This document shows positions 36,677 to 45,257 of a DNA stretch of 64,000 bases, in pieces. The notes under the pieces were generated by a model. That model was not told the DNA's origin. It searched no databases and was given only the letters and a program-made list of their open reading frames with translations. The position numbers were made by a program, and so were the translations under genes. Origin of the DNA: Chryseobacterium sp. ERMR1:04 (GTDB lineage: Bacteria > Bacteroidota > Bacteroidia > Flavobacteriales > Weeksellaceae); the NCBI RefSeq assembly GCF_001297705.1, contig NZ_LIRF01000005.1, positions 372,001-436,000 of the forward strand. The letters run 5' to 3'. Each line of letters begins with the position of its first letter. Within the stretch, counting starts at the first letter, position 1.

Positions 36677-37465
36677 TTATTTTTTAGTGAATTTTGATTT
36701 TGTAACTGATCCGTTATTATCTTCAATAGTGATGTAATAAACTCCAGTTTGAAGTTGGGTGATGTCAAAACTTTTATCTTTTAATTTTCCTTCTGCTACT
36801 TTTTGTCCTCCTGCAGAATAGATCTGAATTTTTTTAGGGTCTGCTTTGGTTACGAATTCTAAAGCTGTGTTTTTAGAGTTTACTACAAATTGGATATCTT
36901 TTGTAGTTCTAGAATAATCAGCAACCCCTAAAGTACTGGCATTGGCATTATATACTACATCTGTTACACTAACACTTGCAAATTTACTTGGTGAAGAGAA
37001 TCTAACTGCAAAATATTGTTTAGTTGTAGCAGGAACCATAACCATCAAATGGTTGCCGGCAGTAGTTGAGGATGGGTTTGCTACAGTTCCAATAACTTGA
37101 AAACTAGTCATATCTGTTGGTGATGCCACTAGCCCTAAATCAACCGTTACGCCTGGAGGATTTCCTTGAGTTCCTATAACTCTAAAAGACAATGTTCCAG
37201 ACCCGGTAGAAGGAACTACTTGTGGTGAGATTCCATAAGACTGAGTGTTGTCATTGTTAAAGGTGTCCAGATACAGGTAGTTAGCTCCTGATTGTTGTTC
37301 AATAGAAACAAGACTTCCTCCTACGGTTACTTTATTCCATCCTTTTTGTGGAATAGAGTTAGGTCCGGTTGTAAATGTACTGAAGTTTTCATTGATTGTA
37401 CTTACTTGTGCACTTGTTGCAACAGCAGATAGTAATAGTGCACTTAAAAATAATTTTGATTTCAT
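36677..37465 (-). CDS. Secreted protein with type IX sorting domain (type A)
   Basis: 262 residues. A signal peptide (ending ATSAQ) precedes a beta-rich domain (~20-170; INENFSTFTTGP, VPQKGWNKV-like opening) typical of choice-of-anchor/PKD-like modules of unknown function. The last ~75 residues are a T9SS type A sorting domain: KIQIYSAGGQKVAEGKL, FDITQLQTGVYYITIEDNNG and the basic end KSKFTKK. It is exported by the type IX system and processed or anchored at the cell surface. Monocistronic, with its own promoter box. Confidence 0.85.
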   Translation of the reverse strand: MKSKLFLSALLLSAVATSAQVSTINENFSTFTTGPNSIPQKGWNKVTVGGSLVSIEQQSGANYLYLDTFNNDNTQSYGISPQVVPSTGSGTLSFRVIGTQGNPPGVTVDLGLVASPTDMTSFQVIGTVANPSSTTAGNHLMVMVPATTKQYFAVRFSSPSKFASVSVTDVVYNANASTLGVADYSRTTKDIQFVVNSKNTALEFVTKADPKKIQIYSAGGQKVAEGKLKDKSFDITQLQTGVYYITIEDNNGSVTKSKFTKK

Positions 37466-37491
37466 TTTTGTATGTTTTTAAAATTGTCTGA

Positions 37492-37499
37492 CAAAATTA
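37492..37499 (-). promoter_or_regulatory. -7 promoter box TAATTTTG of the T9SS cargo gene
   Basis: Exact TAnnTTTG match on the minus strand, 26 bases before the start codon at 37465. Confidence 0.55.
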
Positions 37500-37923
37500 G
37501 AATTAAAGTTTTCAAAGATTAGAATCAATTTGATTAAAATTAAAATTATCTCATAAATAAAGCATTATTTATATTTTATAATTAAATATATTTTATTATT
37601 GTTAATTAATATAGTTTATTTTATGGGTTATTTTGTTTAATTATCAAGTTGGAATTGGTTTTTGTTATTAATAGAGAATATTTTTTCGTTTTTGTTTTAG
37701 TGATTGCTTGTGTTAGAGCTTGTGGTTTTGAAATTCTTATCTAGGTAATAGTGACTTGTTTTATTTTTTTATGATTTAAAATTGTTTTAGTTGTTTTATT
37801 TTTCATTTAAAGGCTGAAAATAAATTATAGAGTTTTTCGATAATCTTCAATTTATGTTGTTAATGTATTGTTTTTAAGTTAATTGAGTGTATTTCTATTC
37901 TGTTTAATTAAATAACTATAAAG
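37500..37923. other. AT-rich gap between divergent genes
   Basis: About 420 bases of strongly AT-rich sequence with no ORF or clear hairpin. It separates the minus-strand T9SS cargo gene from the plus-strand superoxide dismutase operon. Confidence 0.5.
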
Positions 37924-37953
37924 TTGTTTAATTAAAAATTAATATTACCTTTG
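37924..37953 (+). promoter_or_regulatory. Full consensus promoter of the sod operon
   Basis: -33 TTG at 37924-37926, 19-base spacer, -7 TACCTTTG at 37946-37953; this fits the Bacteroidota consensus fully. The -7 box overlaps an upstream in-frame ATG at 37951, so the real start codon is 37981, with a leader near 24 bases. Confidence 0.8.
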
Positions 37954-37980
37954 ATCCATCGAAAACAAAAAATAAATACA

Positions 37981-38610
37981 ATGAGTACTTTTACACTACC
38001 GCAGCTTTCTTATTCTTATGACGCATTAGAGTCTGTTTTAGATAAAGAAACAATGACTATTCACCACCAGCGTCATCACCAGGCGTATGTGGATAATTTA
38101 AATAAAGCACTGGAGCAATCTGATGAAAAAGATCCTGATTTGGAATCTATTTTACAGAAAGTAAGTGAGTATAGCCCGGCTGTAAGGAATAATGGCGGAG
38201 GGCATTTTAATCATTCTTTGTTTTGGGAAATCTTGTCTCCCCAACCTAAATTACATCCTGAAGGAAAACTGAGTGAGGAAATCATTAAAACTTTTGGGAG
38301 TTTAGATGATCTTAAAGCAGAAATGAAAAAAGCTGGTCTTGGGCAGTTCGGATCGGGATGGGTATGGTTGTATGTGAAGTTTAGTGGTTCTCTTGCGATC
38401 TGTTCTACTCCGAATCAGGATAATCCGATGATGGATATTCAGTCTGTTAACAGAGGTTTTCCTATTCTTGGAATCGATGTATGGGAGCATGCTTATTATT
38501 TATCTTATCAAAATAAAAGAGCAGATTATCTGGATCTATTTTGGTCGGTGTTAGATTGGTCTCCTGTTGAAACAAAATATGAAGAAGCGCTTTCAAAAAT
38601 CAGATCATAA
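37981..38610 (+). CDS. sod: Superoxide dismutase (Fe/Mn)
   Basis: 209 residues from ATG 37981. The metal ligands are in place: His in TIHHQRHHQAYV, His in GGHFNHSLFW, and Asp/His in GIDVWEHAYY. FGSGWVWL and TPNQDNPM are also typical. Detoxifies superoxide in the cytoplasm; iron or manganese cannot be decided by eye. It leads a four-gene cluster with DUF2480, an FMN reductase and a ferredoxin, linking it to redox or Fe-S protection. Gap to the next gene is 22 bases. Confidence 0.95.
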   Translation: MSTFTLPQLSYSYDALESVLDKETMTIHHQRHHQAYVDNLNKALEQSDEKDPDLESILQKVSEYSPAVRNNGGGHFNHSLFWEILSPQPKLHPEGKLSEEIIKTFGSLDDLKAEMKKAGLGQFGSGWVWLYVKFSGSLAICSTPNQDNPMMDIQSVNRGFPILGIDVWEHAYYLSYQNKRADYLDLFWSVLDWSPVETKYEEALSKIRS

Positions 38611-38632
38611 AATACAAATACTTTCTTTTAAC

Positions 38633-39133
38633 ATGAGTACTCCAATTTTCATCAATAAAGTAGAAACCTCTGGAATTATAACGATCGATCTTTTAGACTA
38701 TAAACCTGAAATAGAAATTATAGCACTGGATATCAAAGAGTTTCTTTTCATGGGAATGATTGTCAAGGAAAAAGAATTTAAAGAATCGATGGCTGAGGCA
38801 GATTTTTCAATCTATAAAGGAAAAGCGGTTGCGGTCATCTGTTCTGAAGATGCAATTATTCCGCCATGGGCCTATATGATGGTAGCGGAAAAACTATACT
38901 TGCATGCAGTATATGTTGATGTAAATAGCCTGGATGGTATTTTGCTGGATTTCTGGAAGAAGAATTTGTTGAATGCAGATCTAAGCCAGTATAAAAATCA
39001 GAAAGTAGTGGTAAAAGCAAGAGCGGATATTGATCCTGCGCTTTATCTTTTGGTTTCTTTACGGCTGAAACCATGGGTTAAAAGTTTAATGTACGGTGAG
39101 GCAGGGATGCCAAAAGTTATCTTTAAAAATTAA
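38633..39133 (+). CDS. DUF2480 family protein
   Basis: 166 residues from ATG 38633; an upstream start at 38567 would overlap the sod gene. The sequence (FINKVETSGIITIDLLDY, LFMGMIVKEKEFKE, VICSEDAIIPPWAYMMVAEKL) matches the Bacteroidota-specific DUF2480 family, which often lies near Fe-S cluster (suf) or redox genes. Function unknown; no membrane segment or signal. The next gene starts 5 bases after it. Confidence 0.85.
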   Translation: MSTPIFINKVETSGIITIDLLDYKPEIEIIALDIKEFLFMGMIVKEKEFKESMAEADFSIYKGKAVAVICSEDAIIPPWAYMMVAEKLYLHAVYVDVNSLDGILLDFWKKNLLNADLSQYKNQKVVVKARADIDPALYLLVSLRLKPWVKSLMYGEAGMPKVIFKN

Positions 39134-39138
39134 AATAA

Positions 39139-39702
39139 ATGAAAGCAATTATATTTAACGGAGCTTTAGAAAGAAGGTCACAGTCTACTTCGGGGATTCT
39201 CTCAAAATACTTTACAGATCAACTGGAAATGTTGGGGGTGGGCTATGAAATGTTTGCCCTTGCAGATTCAGGGATTCCGCTGTATGATATTTCTCTTACA
39301 AAAGTTCCTTTAGCAGTAGAAAGAATGGCGCAGCTTTTTCTGGATGCAGATATTCATTTCTGGCTGGCGCCTATGTACCACGGAAGTATTCCGGGGGTAA
39401 TGAAAAACTGTCTGGATTGGCTGGAAGTGACCGCGGATCAGGATCAACCGTATCTTACCGACAAAACCGTGGGATTGGTATGTTGGGCAGATGGCTTGCA
39501 GGCGATGCAGGGGATTAATGCGATGGATGCTATTGCTAAATCATTGCGTGCATGGCCCCTTCCTTACAGTGTTCCTATGATCAGAACTTCATTGTTTGAT
39601 CATGAAAATAAAATATCTCCAATGTATGCAGATAAGCTGGATAAACTGATCAATATTGCTACGACGAACAGGATTGAAAAAATAATTCACCATACGATAT
39701 AA
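39139..39702 (+). CDS. NADPH-dependent FMN reductase-like flavoprotein
   Basis: 187 residues of the flavodoxin-like fold. The FMN-phosphate loop is in AIIFNGALERRSQST and the isoalloxazine loop in APMYHGSIPGVMKNCLDWL, both typical of the NADPH-dependent FMN reductase family. Such enzymes reduce FMN, quinones or azo dyes. Its position between DUF2480 and a ferredoxin suggests an electron-transfer role during oxidative stress (inference). Confidence 0.88.
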   Translation: MKAIIFNGALERRSQSTSGILSKYFTDQLEMLGVGYEMFALADSGIPLYDISLTKVPLAVERMAQLFLDADIHFWLAPMYHGSIPGVMKNCLDWLEVTADQDQPYLTDKTVGLVCWADGLQAMQGINAMDAIAKSLRAWPLPYSVPMIRTSLFDHENKISPMYADKLDKLINIATTNRIEKIIHHTI

Positions 39703-39779
39703 AAGAGATGTAAAAACTCATCTACGGTGTAATTATTGCTGGATAATATACTGAATAACAGAATTAAAAGATTGATGAT

Positions 39780-40130
39780 ATGGCCATAAAAATAACAGAT
39801 GCCTGTATTAACTGTGGAGCCTGCGAACCTGAGTGTCCTAATTCAGCCATTTATGAAGGAGCGATTGATTGGCGATGGAAGGATAAAACAAAACTTTCAG
39901 GGAAAACAGTTTTTCCGGATGGTAAGGAAGTAGATGCAGATGCCTTTAATGAGGCGGTTTCAGATGATGTATATTATATCGTAGCCGGAAAATGTACAGA
40001 ATGTAAAGGCTTTCACGAAGAGCCGCAATGTAAAGCAGTATGTCCGGTGGATTGTTGTGTAGATGATCCGGATCATCGCGAGACAGAAGAAGTACTGTTT
40101 AGCAGGCAGAAATTTTTACATCATGTATAA
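39780..40130 (+). CDS. Ferredoxin with two [4Fe-4S] motifs
   Basis: 116 residues. Motif 1 is CINCGACEPECP; motif 2 is CTECKGFHEEPQCKAVCPVDCC, where the second and third Cys are separated by an 8-residue insert, as in the Alvin/YfhL class of ferredoxins with very low potential. A ~45-residue loop separates the motifs. Likely electron carrier for the flavoprotein upstream or for biosynthetic reductases. It is 77 bases downstream of that gene and is followed by a terminator. Confidence 0.93.
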   Translation: MAIKITDACINCGACEPECPNSAIYEGAIDWRWKDKTKLSGKTVFPDGKEVDADAFNEAVSDDVYYIVAGKCTECKGFHEEPQCKAVCPVDCCVDDPDHRETEEVLFSRQKFLHHV

Positions 40131-40147
40131 AATTATTTTTAAAATAA

Positions 40148-40189
40148 AGCGGGAAAGAGTCTGATTGTATGATTCTTTTCCGCTATTTT
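40148..40189 (+). terminator. Terminator of the sod-ferredoxin cluster
   Basis: AGCGGGAAAGAGTC (40148-40161) pairs with GATTCTTTTCCGCT (40171-40184) with two G-T pairs, followed by ATTTTTATT. Confidence 0.8.
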
Positions 40190-40375
40190 TATTAGTAAAA
40201 TTGTAATCTGGGAACGCCGGTTATCAATCCTTAAAAGCAATACTATATTGAATTTTTAATATTCTTGTTATTTTTTTTCTATCGTAAGGCAATATTTTAT
40301 GGTTTAAACTGTTTATGCTTATGACTGGATATTGCTTTGTAATTCATCACTGAAATACACTAACTTAAAACTAAT

Positions 40376-40522
40376 ATGAAAAATCTCAGACTAAGCGGGA
40401 TTGTATCCAATTTTACTTTTCATCACAATATTATTGTTGATTTGCTTTCAGATCATACAATGATATTCTTTCCTATAAGATATACTTTAGCCGATGTTTT
40501 TACGTTTGATCACCATTTATAA
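40376..40522 (+). pseudogene. Possible small protein or DUF2442-like remnant
   Basis: ATG 40376 opens a 48-residue frame (NIIVDLLSDHTMIFFPIRY in its middle) that resembles the start of DUF2442 proteins, where a line of the form 'vxLxDGrxixxPlxxxP' is usual. After the stop the same frame goes on with GYDSWCMEF, which could be the rest of the domain. Weak evidence; it may be chance in a 676-base gap. Confidence 0.25.
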
Positions 40523-40640
40523 GGCTACGACAGCTGGTGTATGGAATTTAATTTAAACATTTATTTCATTAACGAGCATTTCTTTCATTAAAAAAAGATT
40601 AATTTTTGATACCACACTACTTTTTATGATAAGTTGCTGT

Positions 40641-40648
40641 TATCTTTG
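40641..40648 (+). promoter_or_regulatory. -7 promoter box TATCTTTG of the TonB receptor gene
   Basis: Exact TAnnTTTG match. It leaves a ~150-base leader before the start codon at 40807. A GC-rich stretch (GCGCGCGGAGC) directly follows the box. I see no recognisable riboswitch in the leader. Confidence 0.55.
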
Positions 40649-40806
40649 CGCGCGGAGCTTCTGAAATAGAGGCTTAAGCGAAAAGAAAAGCTAATTAAAT
40701 CACGAATTTAGGATTTTTCAACATAAGAAGTTTTTCATAATTTATTCCACATCCATAAACAGAAATTATTATAAAAAAAACTCTACTACATTAAACAATA
40801 AACTGA

Positions 40807-43143
40807 ATGCAAACATCTTTTTTTAAAATCGCGGCTGCCTCAGCTGCGCTCTGTTTCAGTACTTTAGCTGTGGCGCAGCAAAAATACTCGGTAAGCGGAA
40901 CGGTAAAAGACCAAAAAAATGGGGAATTACTGATCGGGGTGACGGTAAAAGTAGCTGAAGATCCTTCGATCAACGTGGTGGCTAATGAATACGGATTTTA
41001 TTCTCTATCATTGCCTGAGGGAAATTATAAAATGATTATTTCATATCCCGGCTACAAAGATTTCGAACAAGATATAAAAGTAGATCAAAATATTAAGCTG
41101 GACCTTCCTTTGAATCAGGAAGATAAAAAAGAACGAACAGCGAATATTGATGAAGTGATTATTTCCGGAGTAAAAAAAGATAAAAATCTTTCGACTGCTC
41201 AAATGGGTACGGAAACATTAAGCATCAAAAACATAGAGAAACTTCCTGTTTTATTCGGCGAAAAAGATGTGATGAAAACCATCCAGTTATTACCGGGGAT
41301 TAAAAGCAATGGTGAAGGAAGCAGCGGATTCAGTGTAAGAGGAGGCGCAACAGATCAAAACTTGATATTATTAGATGAAGCTCCTGTTTATAACGCTTCA
41401 CATTTATTGGGATTCTTCAGTACGTTTAACAGTGATGCTTTAAAAGATGCAAGTATTATCAAAGGAAACAGTCCGGCACAGTACGGAGGACGACTTTCTT
41501 CGGTGATGGATGTTAAAATGAAAGACGGAAATAATAAAGATTATAACGTTAATGGAGGAATCGGTTTAATCAGCAGCAGGCTGAGTGTGGAAGGGCCTAT
41601 TCAAAAGGAAAAATCGTCATTCATAGTTTCAGGAAGAAGAACGTATGCCGATCTATTTCTGAGAGGAACAGATGATTTCAAAGACAGCAAGTTATACTTT
41701 TATGATCTTAATTTAAAAGCCAATTATCAGATCAACGAAAACAACCGTCTTTACCTATCCGGATATTTTGGAAGAGATGTGTTGGGAATAGGAAAGACCT
41801 TTGCAACAGATTGGGGAAATACCACAGGAACGTTACGATGGAACAGCATTATCAACAGCAAATTATTCTCTAATACGTCATTGATTTACAGTGATTATGA
41901 TTATAAAATCAGTCTGGAAAGCAATGACAATACATTTGGTTTAAATTCAAAAATTCAAGACTGGAACCTGAAACAGGATTTCACTTGGTTTGCAGGAAAT
42001 AAACATTCGGTTCGTTTTGGTCTGCAGTCTATTTATCATACCATTACGCCAAGCAGCGCTTCGGGAACAAGCGTGAGCAGTTTTCCAAGAAATCCGAGAA
42101 AATCATGGGAAAATGCCGTGTACATCAATGATGATTTTAAAGCCACTGAAAAGCTAACCGTTAATTATGGGTTAAGACTTTCCGGTTTCAGTGTTTTAGG
42201 AGGCGATACATTTAATACCTACGAAAACGGAAATCTTACCGACAGTAGATTTTTAGAAAAAGGGAAATTTGGAAAAACGTATGTAAATCTTGAACCAAGA
42301 ATTACGGCGAATTACAGAATCAACGAGGTCAGTAGTATTAAAGGAGGATATTCTAGAAATACCCAAAACTTACACCTTTTAAGCAACAGCAGCAGCGGAA
42401 ACCCTACCGATCAGTGGATTGGAAGCAGCTATACCGTGAAGCCTGAAATTGCAGATCAGATCAGTGCAGGATACAGCAGAAACTTTAAGAATAACAATTA
42501 CGAAGTGAATGCAGAGATTTATTATAAATCAATGCAAAATCAAATCGACTTTAAAAATGGGGCTCAGATCTCATTTGATACCGCTGCCGATGTAGAAAGT
42601 GAACTGCTTTTCGGTAAAGGAAGAGCGTATGGTTTAGAATTAATAGCGAAAAAGAAAAGCGGAAGATTAACAGGTTGGATTTCTTACACGTTATCTAAAA
42701 CAGAAAGAAAAATTGATGGCATTAACGATAACGAATGGTACAATGCAAGAATGGATAAAACCCATGACCTTTCTATCGTTGCAACGTATGAACTGAATAA
42801 AAAGTGGTCGGTTTCAGGATTATTCCTTTACAGCACAGGAAATGCCGTTACTTTCCCTACCGGAAAATATGAGTTGAACGGACAAACGATATTCCAGTAC
42901 AGCAACAGAAATGCAGACAGAATGCCGGCGTATCACAGAATGGATCTAAGTGCTACGTATGAACCGGACTCTAACAAACGTTTCAAAGGTTCGTGGTCAT
43001 TCGGAATTTATAATGTGTATGGTCGTGAAAATGCTTACACCATTACGTTTAAAGATAATCCTGACAATCCTGGAACAACCCAAGCTATGCAGACCTCATT
43101 ATTCCGTTGGGTACCAAACATCACTTACAATTTCAAATTTTAA
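40807..43143 (+). CDS. TonB-dependent outer-membrane receptor
   Basis: 778 residues. The signal peptide ends AVAQQ. Residues ~25-105 are the carboxypeptidase-regulatory-like N-terminal domain (YSVSGTVKDQKNGELLIGVTVKV). The plug follows (~115-240; VMKTIQLLPGIKSNGEGSSG, FSVRGGATDQNLILLDEAP), then a 22-strand-type barrel with the terminal strand ending YNFKF. It imports a ligand across the outer membrane using TonB energy. The 3-base gap to a DUF4249 lipoprotein is a standard Bacteroidota pair. The substrate is unknown. Confidence 0.92.
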   Translation: MQTSFFKIAAASAALCFSTLAVAQQKYSVSGTVKDQKNGELLIGVTVKVAEDPSINVVANEYGFYSLSLPEGNYKMIISYPGYKDFEQDIKVDQNIKLDLPLNQEDKKERTANIDEVIISGVKKDKNLSTAQMGTETLSIKNIEKLPVLFGEKDVMKTIQLLPGIKSNGEGSSGFSVRGGATDQNLILLDEAPVYNASHLLGFFSTFNSDALKDASIIKGNSPAQYGGRLSSVMDVKMKDGNNKDYNVNGGIGLISSRLSVEGPIQKEKSSFIVSGRRTYADLFLRGTDDFKDSKLYFYDLNLKANYQINENNRLYLSGYFGRDVLGIGKTFATDWGNTTGTLRWNSIINSKLFSNTSLIYSDYDYKISLESNDNTFGLNSKIQDWNLKQDFTWFAGNKHSVRFGLQSIYHTITPSSASGTSVSSFPRNPRKSWENAVYINDDFKATEKLTVNYGLRLSGFSVLGGDTFNTYENGNLTDSRFLEKGKFGKTYVNLEPRITANYRINEVSSIKGGYSRNTQNLHLLSNSSSGNPTDQWIGSSYTVKPEIADQISAGYSRNFKNNNYEVNAEIYYKSMQNQIDFKNGAQISFDTAADVESELLFGKGRAYGLELIAKKKSGRLTGWISYTLSKTERKIDGINDNEWYNARMDKTHDLSIVATYELNKKWSVSGLFLYSTGNAVTFPTGKYELNGQTIFQYSNRNADRMPAYHRMDLSATYEPDSNKRFKGSWSFGIYNVYGRENAYTITFKDNPDNPGTTQAMQTSLFRWVPNITYNFKF

Positions 43144-43146
43144 ATC

Positions 43147-43953
43147 ATGAAGAATACATTTTTTATTATATTATCCCTGTTGGCATTAACGTCTTGTGAA
43201 AAAGAGATCGACCTCGATCTTGACGATAAAAGCGGAACCATTGTTATTGAAGGAAATATCACCGATCAGGCTGGACCTTATACCGTGAGAATCACAAAAT
43301 CGGTGGCTTTTACACAAAATAATCAATATCCTGCGATTGCAGATGCTCAGGTTGTTTTAAGTGATAACACAGGACAAACCGAGGCCTTACATTATGTAGG
43401 TGACGGAAAATACCAGACGACTGCTTTTACGGCGGTAACAGGAAGAACTTACACGATGAAAGTACAGGCTGAAGGAAAGCAGTATACGGCGCAAAGCACG
43501 ATGCCTGCGGTGGTAGCTTTTGAAGGACTTACGCAGGATTCTTTTGTTTTTGGAGGTGTAACAACATATACCCTTTTACCTGTTTTTACAGATCCTGTGG
43601 CATTGGGAAACCGTTATCTTTTTAATTTTACGGTTAATAATAAACCTAAAAAGACATTCAATGTATTTTCAGATAATGTAAATAACGGATTACCTAATCA
43701 GCGACCTTTATTCCTTCCTAATGATGACAGCGATAAGGCGGATGCCGTTAAAGTAGTGGTAGGAGATACCATTCATGTTGAAATGCAGAGTATTGACAAC
43801 AATATCTTTACGTTCTACAGTGCGCTTCTTCAAATTACGGGAGACAATGGAGGTGGAGTTACGCCTTCCAATCCGCCAAGTAATATTAGCAATGGCGCTT
43901 TAGGATATTTCTCGGCACACACCTCAAGCACAAAAGATTTTGTGATTCAGTAG
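43147..43953 (+). CDS. DUF4249 lipoprotein, partner of the TonB receptor
   Basis: 268 residues. The signal peptide has lipobox ALTSC (MKNTFFIILSLLALTSCEKE), then the DUF4249 pattern IVIEGNITDQAGPYTVRITKS and a beta-rich body with GDTIHVEMQSIDNNIFTFY. Members always follow a TonB receptor gene and are thought to work with it as a surface ligand-binding or lid component, similar in idea to SusD. Biochemical role unproven. The end matches normal family length. Confidence 0.88.
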   Translation: MKNTFFIILSLLALTSCEKEIDLDLDDKSGTIVIEGNITDQAGPYTVRITKSVAFTQNNQYPAIADAQVVLSDNTGQTEALHYVGDGKYQTTAFTAVTGRTYTMKVQAEGKQYTAQSTMPAVVAFEGLTQDSFVFGGVTTYTLLPVFTDPVALGNRYLFNFTVNNKPKKTFNVFSDNVNNGLPNQRPLFLPNDDSDKADAVKVVVGDTIHVEMQSIDNNIFTFYSALLQITGDNGGGVTPSNPPSNISNGALGYFSAHTSSTKDFVIQ

Positions 43954-44000
43954 AAAATATTTCTCTTCAATTTTTCTGAATTGAAAAGCACACAATAATA

Positions 44001-44028
44001 AAATCCTGACTAAAGTTGGGATTTTTTG
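44001..44028 (+). terminator. Terminator of the receptor-DUF4249 operon
   Basis: AAATCCTGAC (44001-44010) pairs fully with GTTGGGATTT (44015-44024), two G-T pairs, loop TAAA, then T run. Confidence 0.8.
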
Positions 44029-44137
44029 TTTTAAATAGGATAGGAATGGGTTGGGTAGAAATAGAAAATTCAATTTAATATTTTGTGGATACACATTTTA
44101 TTTCAAAGATTAAAAGTTGATGAATAGTCCATTTTAT

Positions 44138-44340
44138 CGACCTAGGAATCTGTAGCGTTAATAAAATGATTGCTGTGAACGTCAAGAAAATTCTTATGTT
44201 TGAAGCGCGACCTTACTGTTGAATCGGAGAACGAAATTAAATTTCGCGCAAGTTTTAGAATTTTTAGAGAATAGAAATTATTTTTAGTGAAAGATTCCAG
44301 TCTTGACTTTTTGGTCCGTTTGCGTCAAGGCAAAAAGACG
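44138..44340 (+). repeat. Third, diverged copy of the 60.2-kb repeat family
   Basis: About 200 bases colinear with the first half of 60201-60606: CGACCTAGGAA, GTTAATAAAAT/GAACGTCAAGAAAATTCT, AGTTTTAGAATTTTTAGAGA and a terminal hairpin. Here the hairpin is CTTGAC (44302-44307) with GTCAAG (44324-44329). A second small hairpin CGAAATT-A-AATTTCG lies in the middle. No coding potential. The gap 44029-44137 before it holds nothing I can name. Confidence 0.75.
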
Positions 44341-44384
44341 ATTAAAAAAGGAATTGTTAAGAATAAATTAAAGTATAAAATTAA

Positions 44385-44417
44385 TTTGGAACGATTGGTT
44401 TAAAATGCATACATTTG
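44385..44417 (+). promoter_or_regulatory. Promoter and operator of the TetR gene
   Basis: -33 TTTG (44385-44388), 21-base spacer, -7 TACATTTG (44410-44417). The spacer contains the operator-like motif TTTGGAACGATTGGTTTAA (44385-44403), which recurs at 45016-45034. The -7 box ends only 4 bases before ATG 44422, so the transcript should be leaderless or nearly so. Confidence 0.7.
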
Positions 44418-44421
44418 CATC

Positions 44422-45000
44422 ATGCCAAGGAATAAAGAATTTGACTATACAGAAAAATTAGAAGTAGTGCGTAACCTTTTTTGGGAAAAGGGCTATCACG
44501 CTACTTCAATGCATGATATTGTAGATGTTATGAAACTCAACAGAAGCAGTATTTATGATACCTACGGCAATAAGCATGATCTGTTTTTAAAGTGCCTGTC
44601 AAATTATGCCGAGTTTAAAGAAAATCAATACACAAAAGCTGCGTCTATTGAAGGGCGAGGAATTGAAGTACTAGAATATATAATTCATGATGTGGTAGAC
44701 CAGACCTTAACGGATAATAAAGCCTGTCTTATTGTTAATACTATTTTTGAAATTGGCTCCAGCGATGATTCCGTGAAGCAACTTTTATTAAATACGGGAG
44801 CGTCTTTATACCAAATTTTAGAACATTCAATAAGGCAAGCTTTAGAAGAAGGAGATATTAAAAGTTCAAGTCAGCCAGCAGTTATTTCGCGGTATATTTT
44901 AACTTCTTTCAGTGCTTTTTGGAGTCATTATATATTAACCCAAAATAAAAAAGAAGTCATGGAAATGGTAGATTTTTTAATGGAGCAAATTAAGAAATAA
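44422..45000 (+). CDS. TetR/AcrR-family repressor
   Basis: 192 residues. N-terminal helix-turn-helix: EKLEVVRNLFWEKGYHATSMHDIVDVM then LNRSSIYDTYGNKHDLF. The C-terminal ligand domain is helical, with CLIVNTIFEIGSSDDSVKQ typical of the subgroup near YxaF/LmrA-like regulators. Copies of TTTGGAACGATYGGTTTAA lie in its promoter and 16 bases after its stop, upstream of the NTF2-like gene, so it probably controls itself and that gene. Confidence 0.9.
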   Translation: MPRNKEFDYTEKLEVVRNLFWEKGYHATSMHDIVDVMKLNRSSIYDTYGNKHDLFLKCLSNYAEFKENQYTKAASIEGRGIEVLEYIIHDVVDQTLTDNKACLIVNTIFEIGSSDDSVKQLLLNTGASLYQILEHSIRQALEEGDIKSSSQPAVISRYILTSFSAFWSHYILTQNKKEVMEMVDFLMEQIKK

Positions 45001-45015
45001 ATTTTTTTATCTTAT

Positions 45016-45034
45016 TTTGGAACGATCGGTTTAA
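45016..45034 (+). promoter_or_regulatory. Second TetR operator candidate
   Basis: TTTGGAACGATCGGTTTAA, identical to 44385-44403 except one base. It stands between the tetR stop and the gene at 45258; the CGATCG core is palindromic. The rest of the gap (to 45257) holds a degenerate TTTGCG-type repeat (near 45190-45225). Confidence 0.65.
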
Positions 45035-45257
45035 TATAGGGATGATTTTTTACTTGGTGATGATCATAAAAAGGAAAACAGAAGAATATTTTTGTTGGAA
45101 ATCGCAAAAGAAAATCCAAGATTTTCAGTAATACTTTAATGTCAAGCAGGACACGTTTTATCGAAGATAAAATCCTTGCACCTTAAAAGAAGTGTTTAAA
45201 ATTAGCGCCTTTGCGATTTACTAACCGTATAACAATTACAATAAAATTTATTATAAA

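Noticed and set aside
44138..44340. Reading the repeat as a remnant IS element
   Set aside because: No transposase reading frame, no terminal inverted repeats and no target duplication seen.
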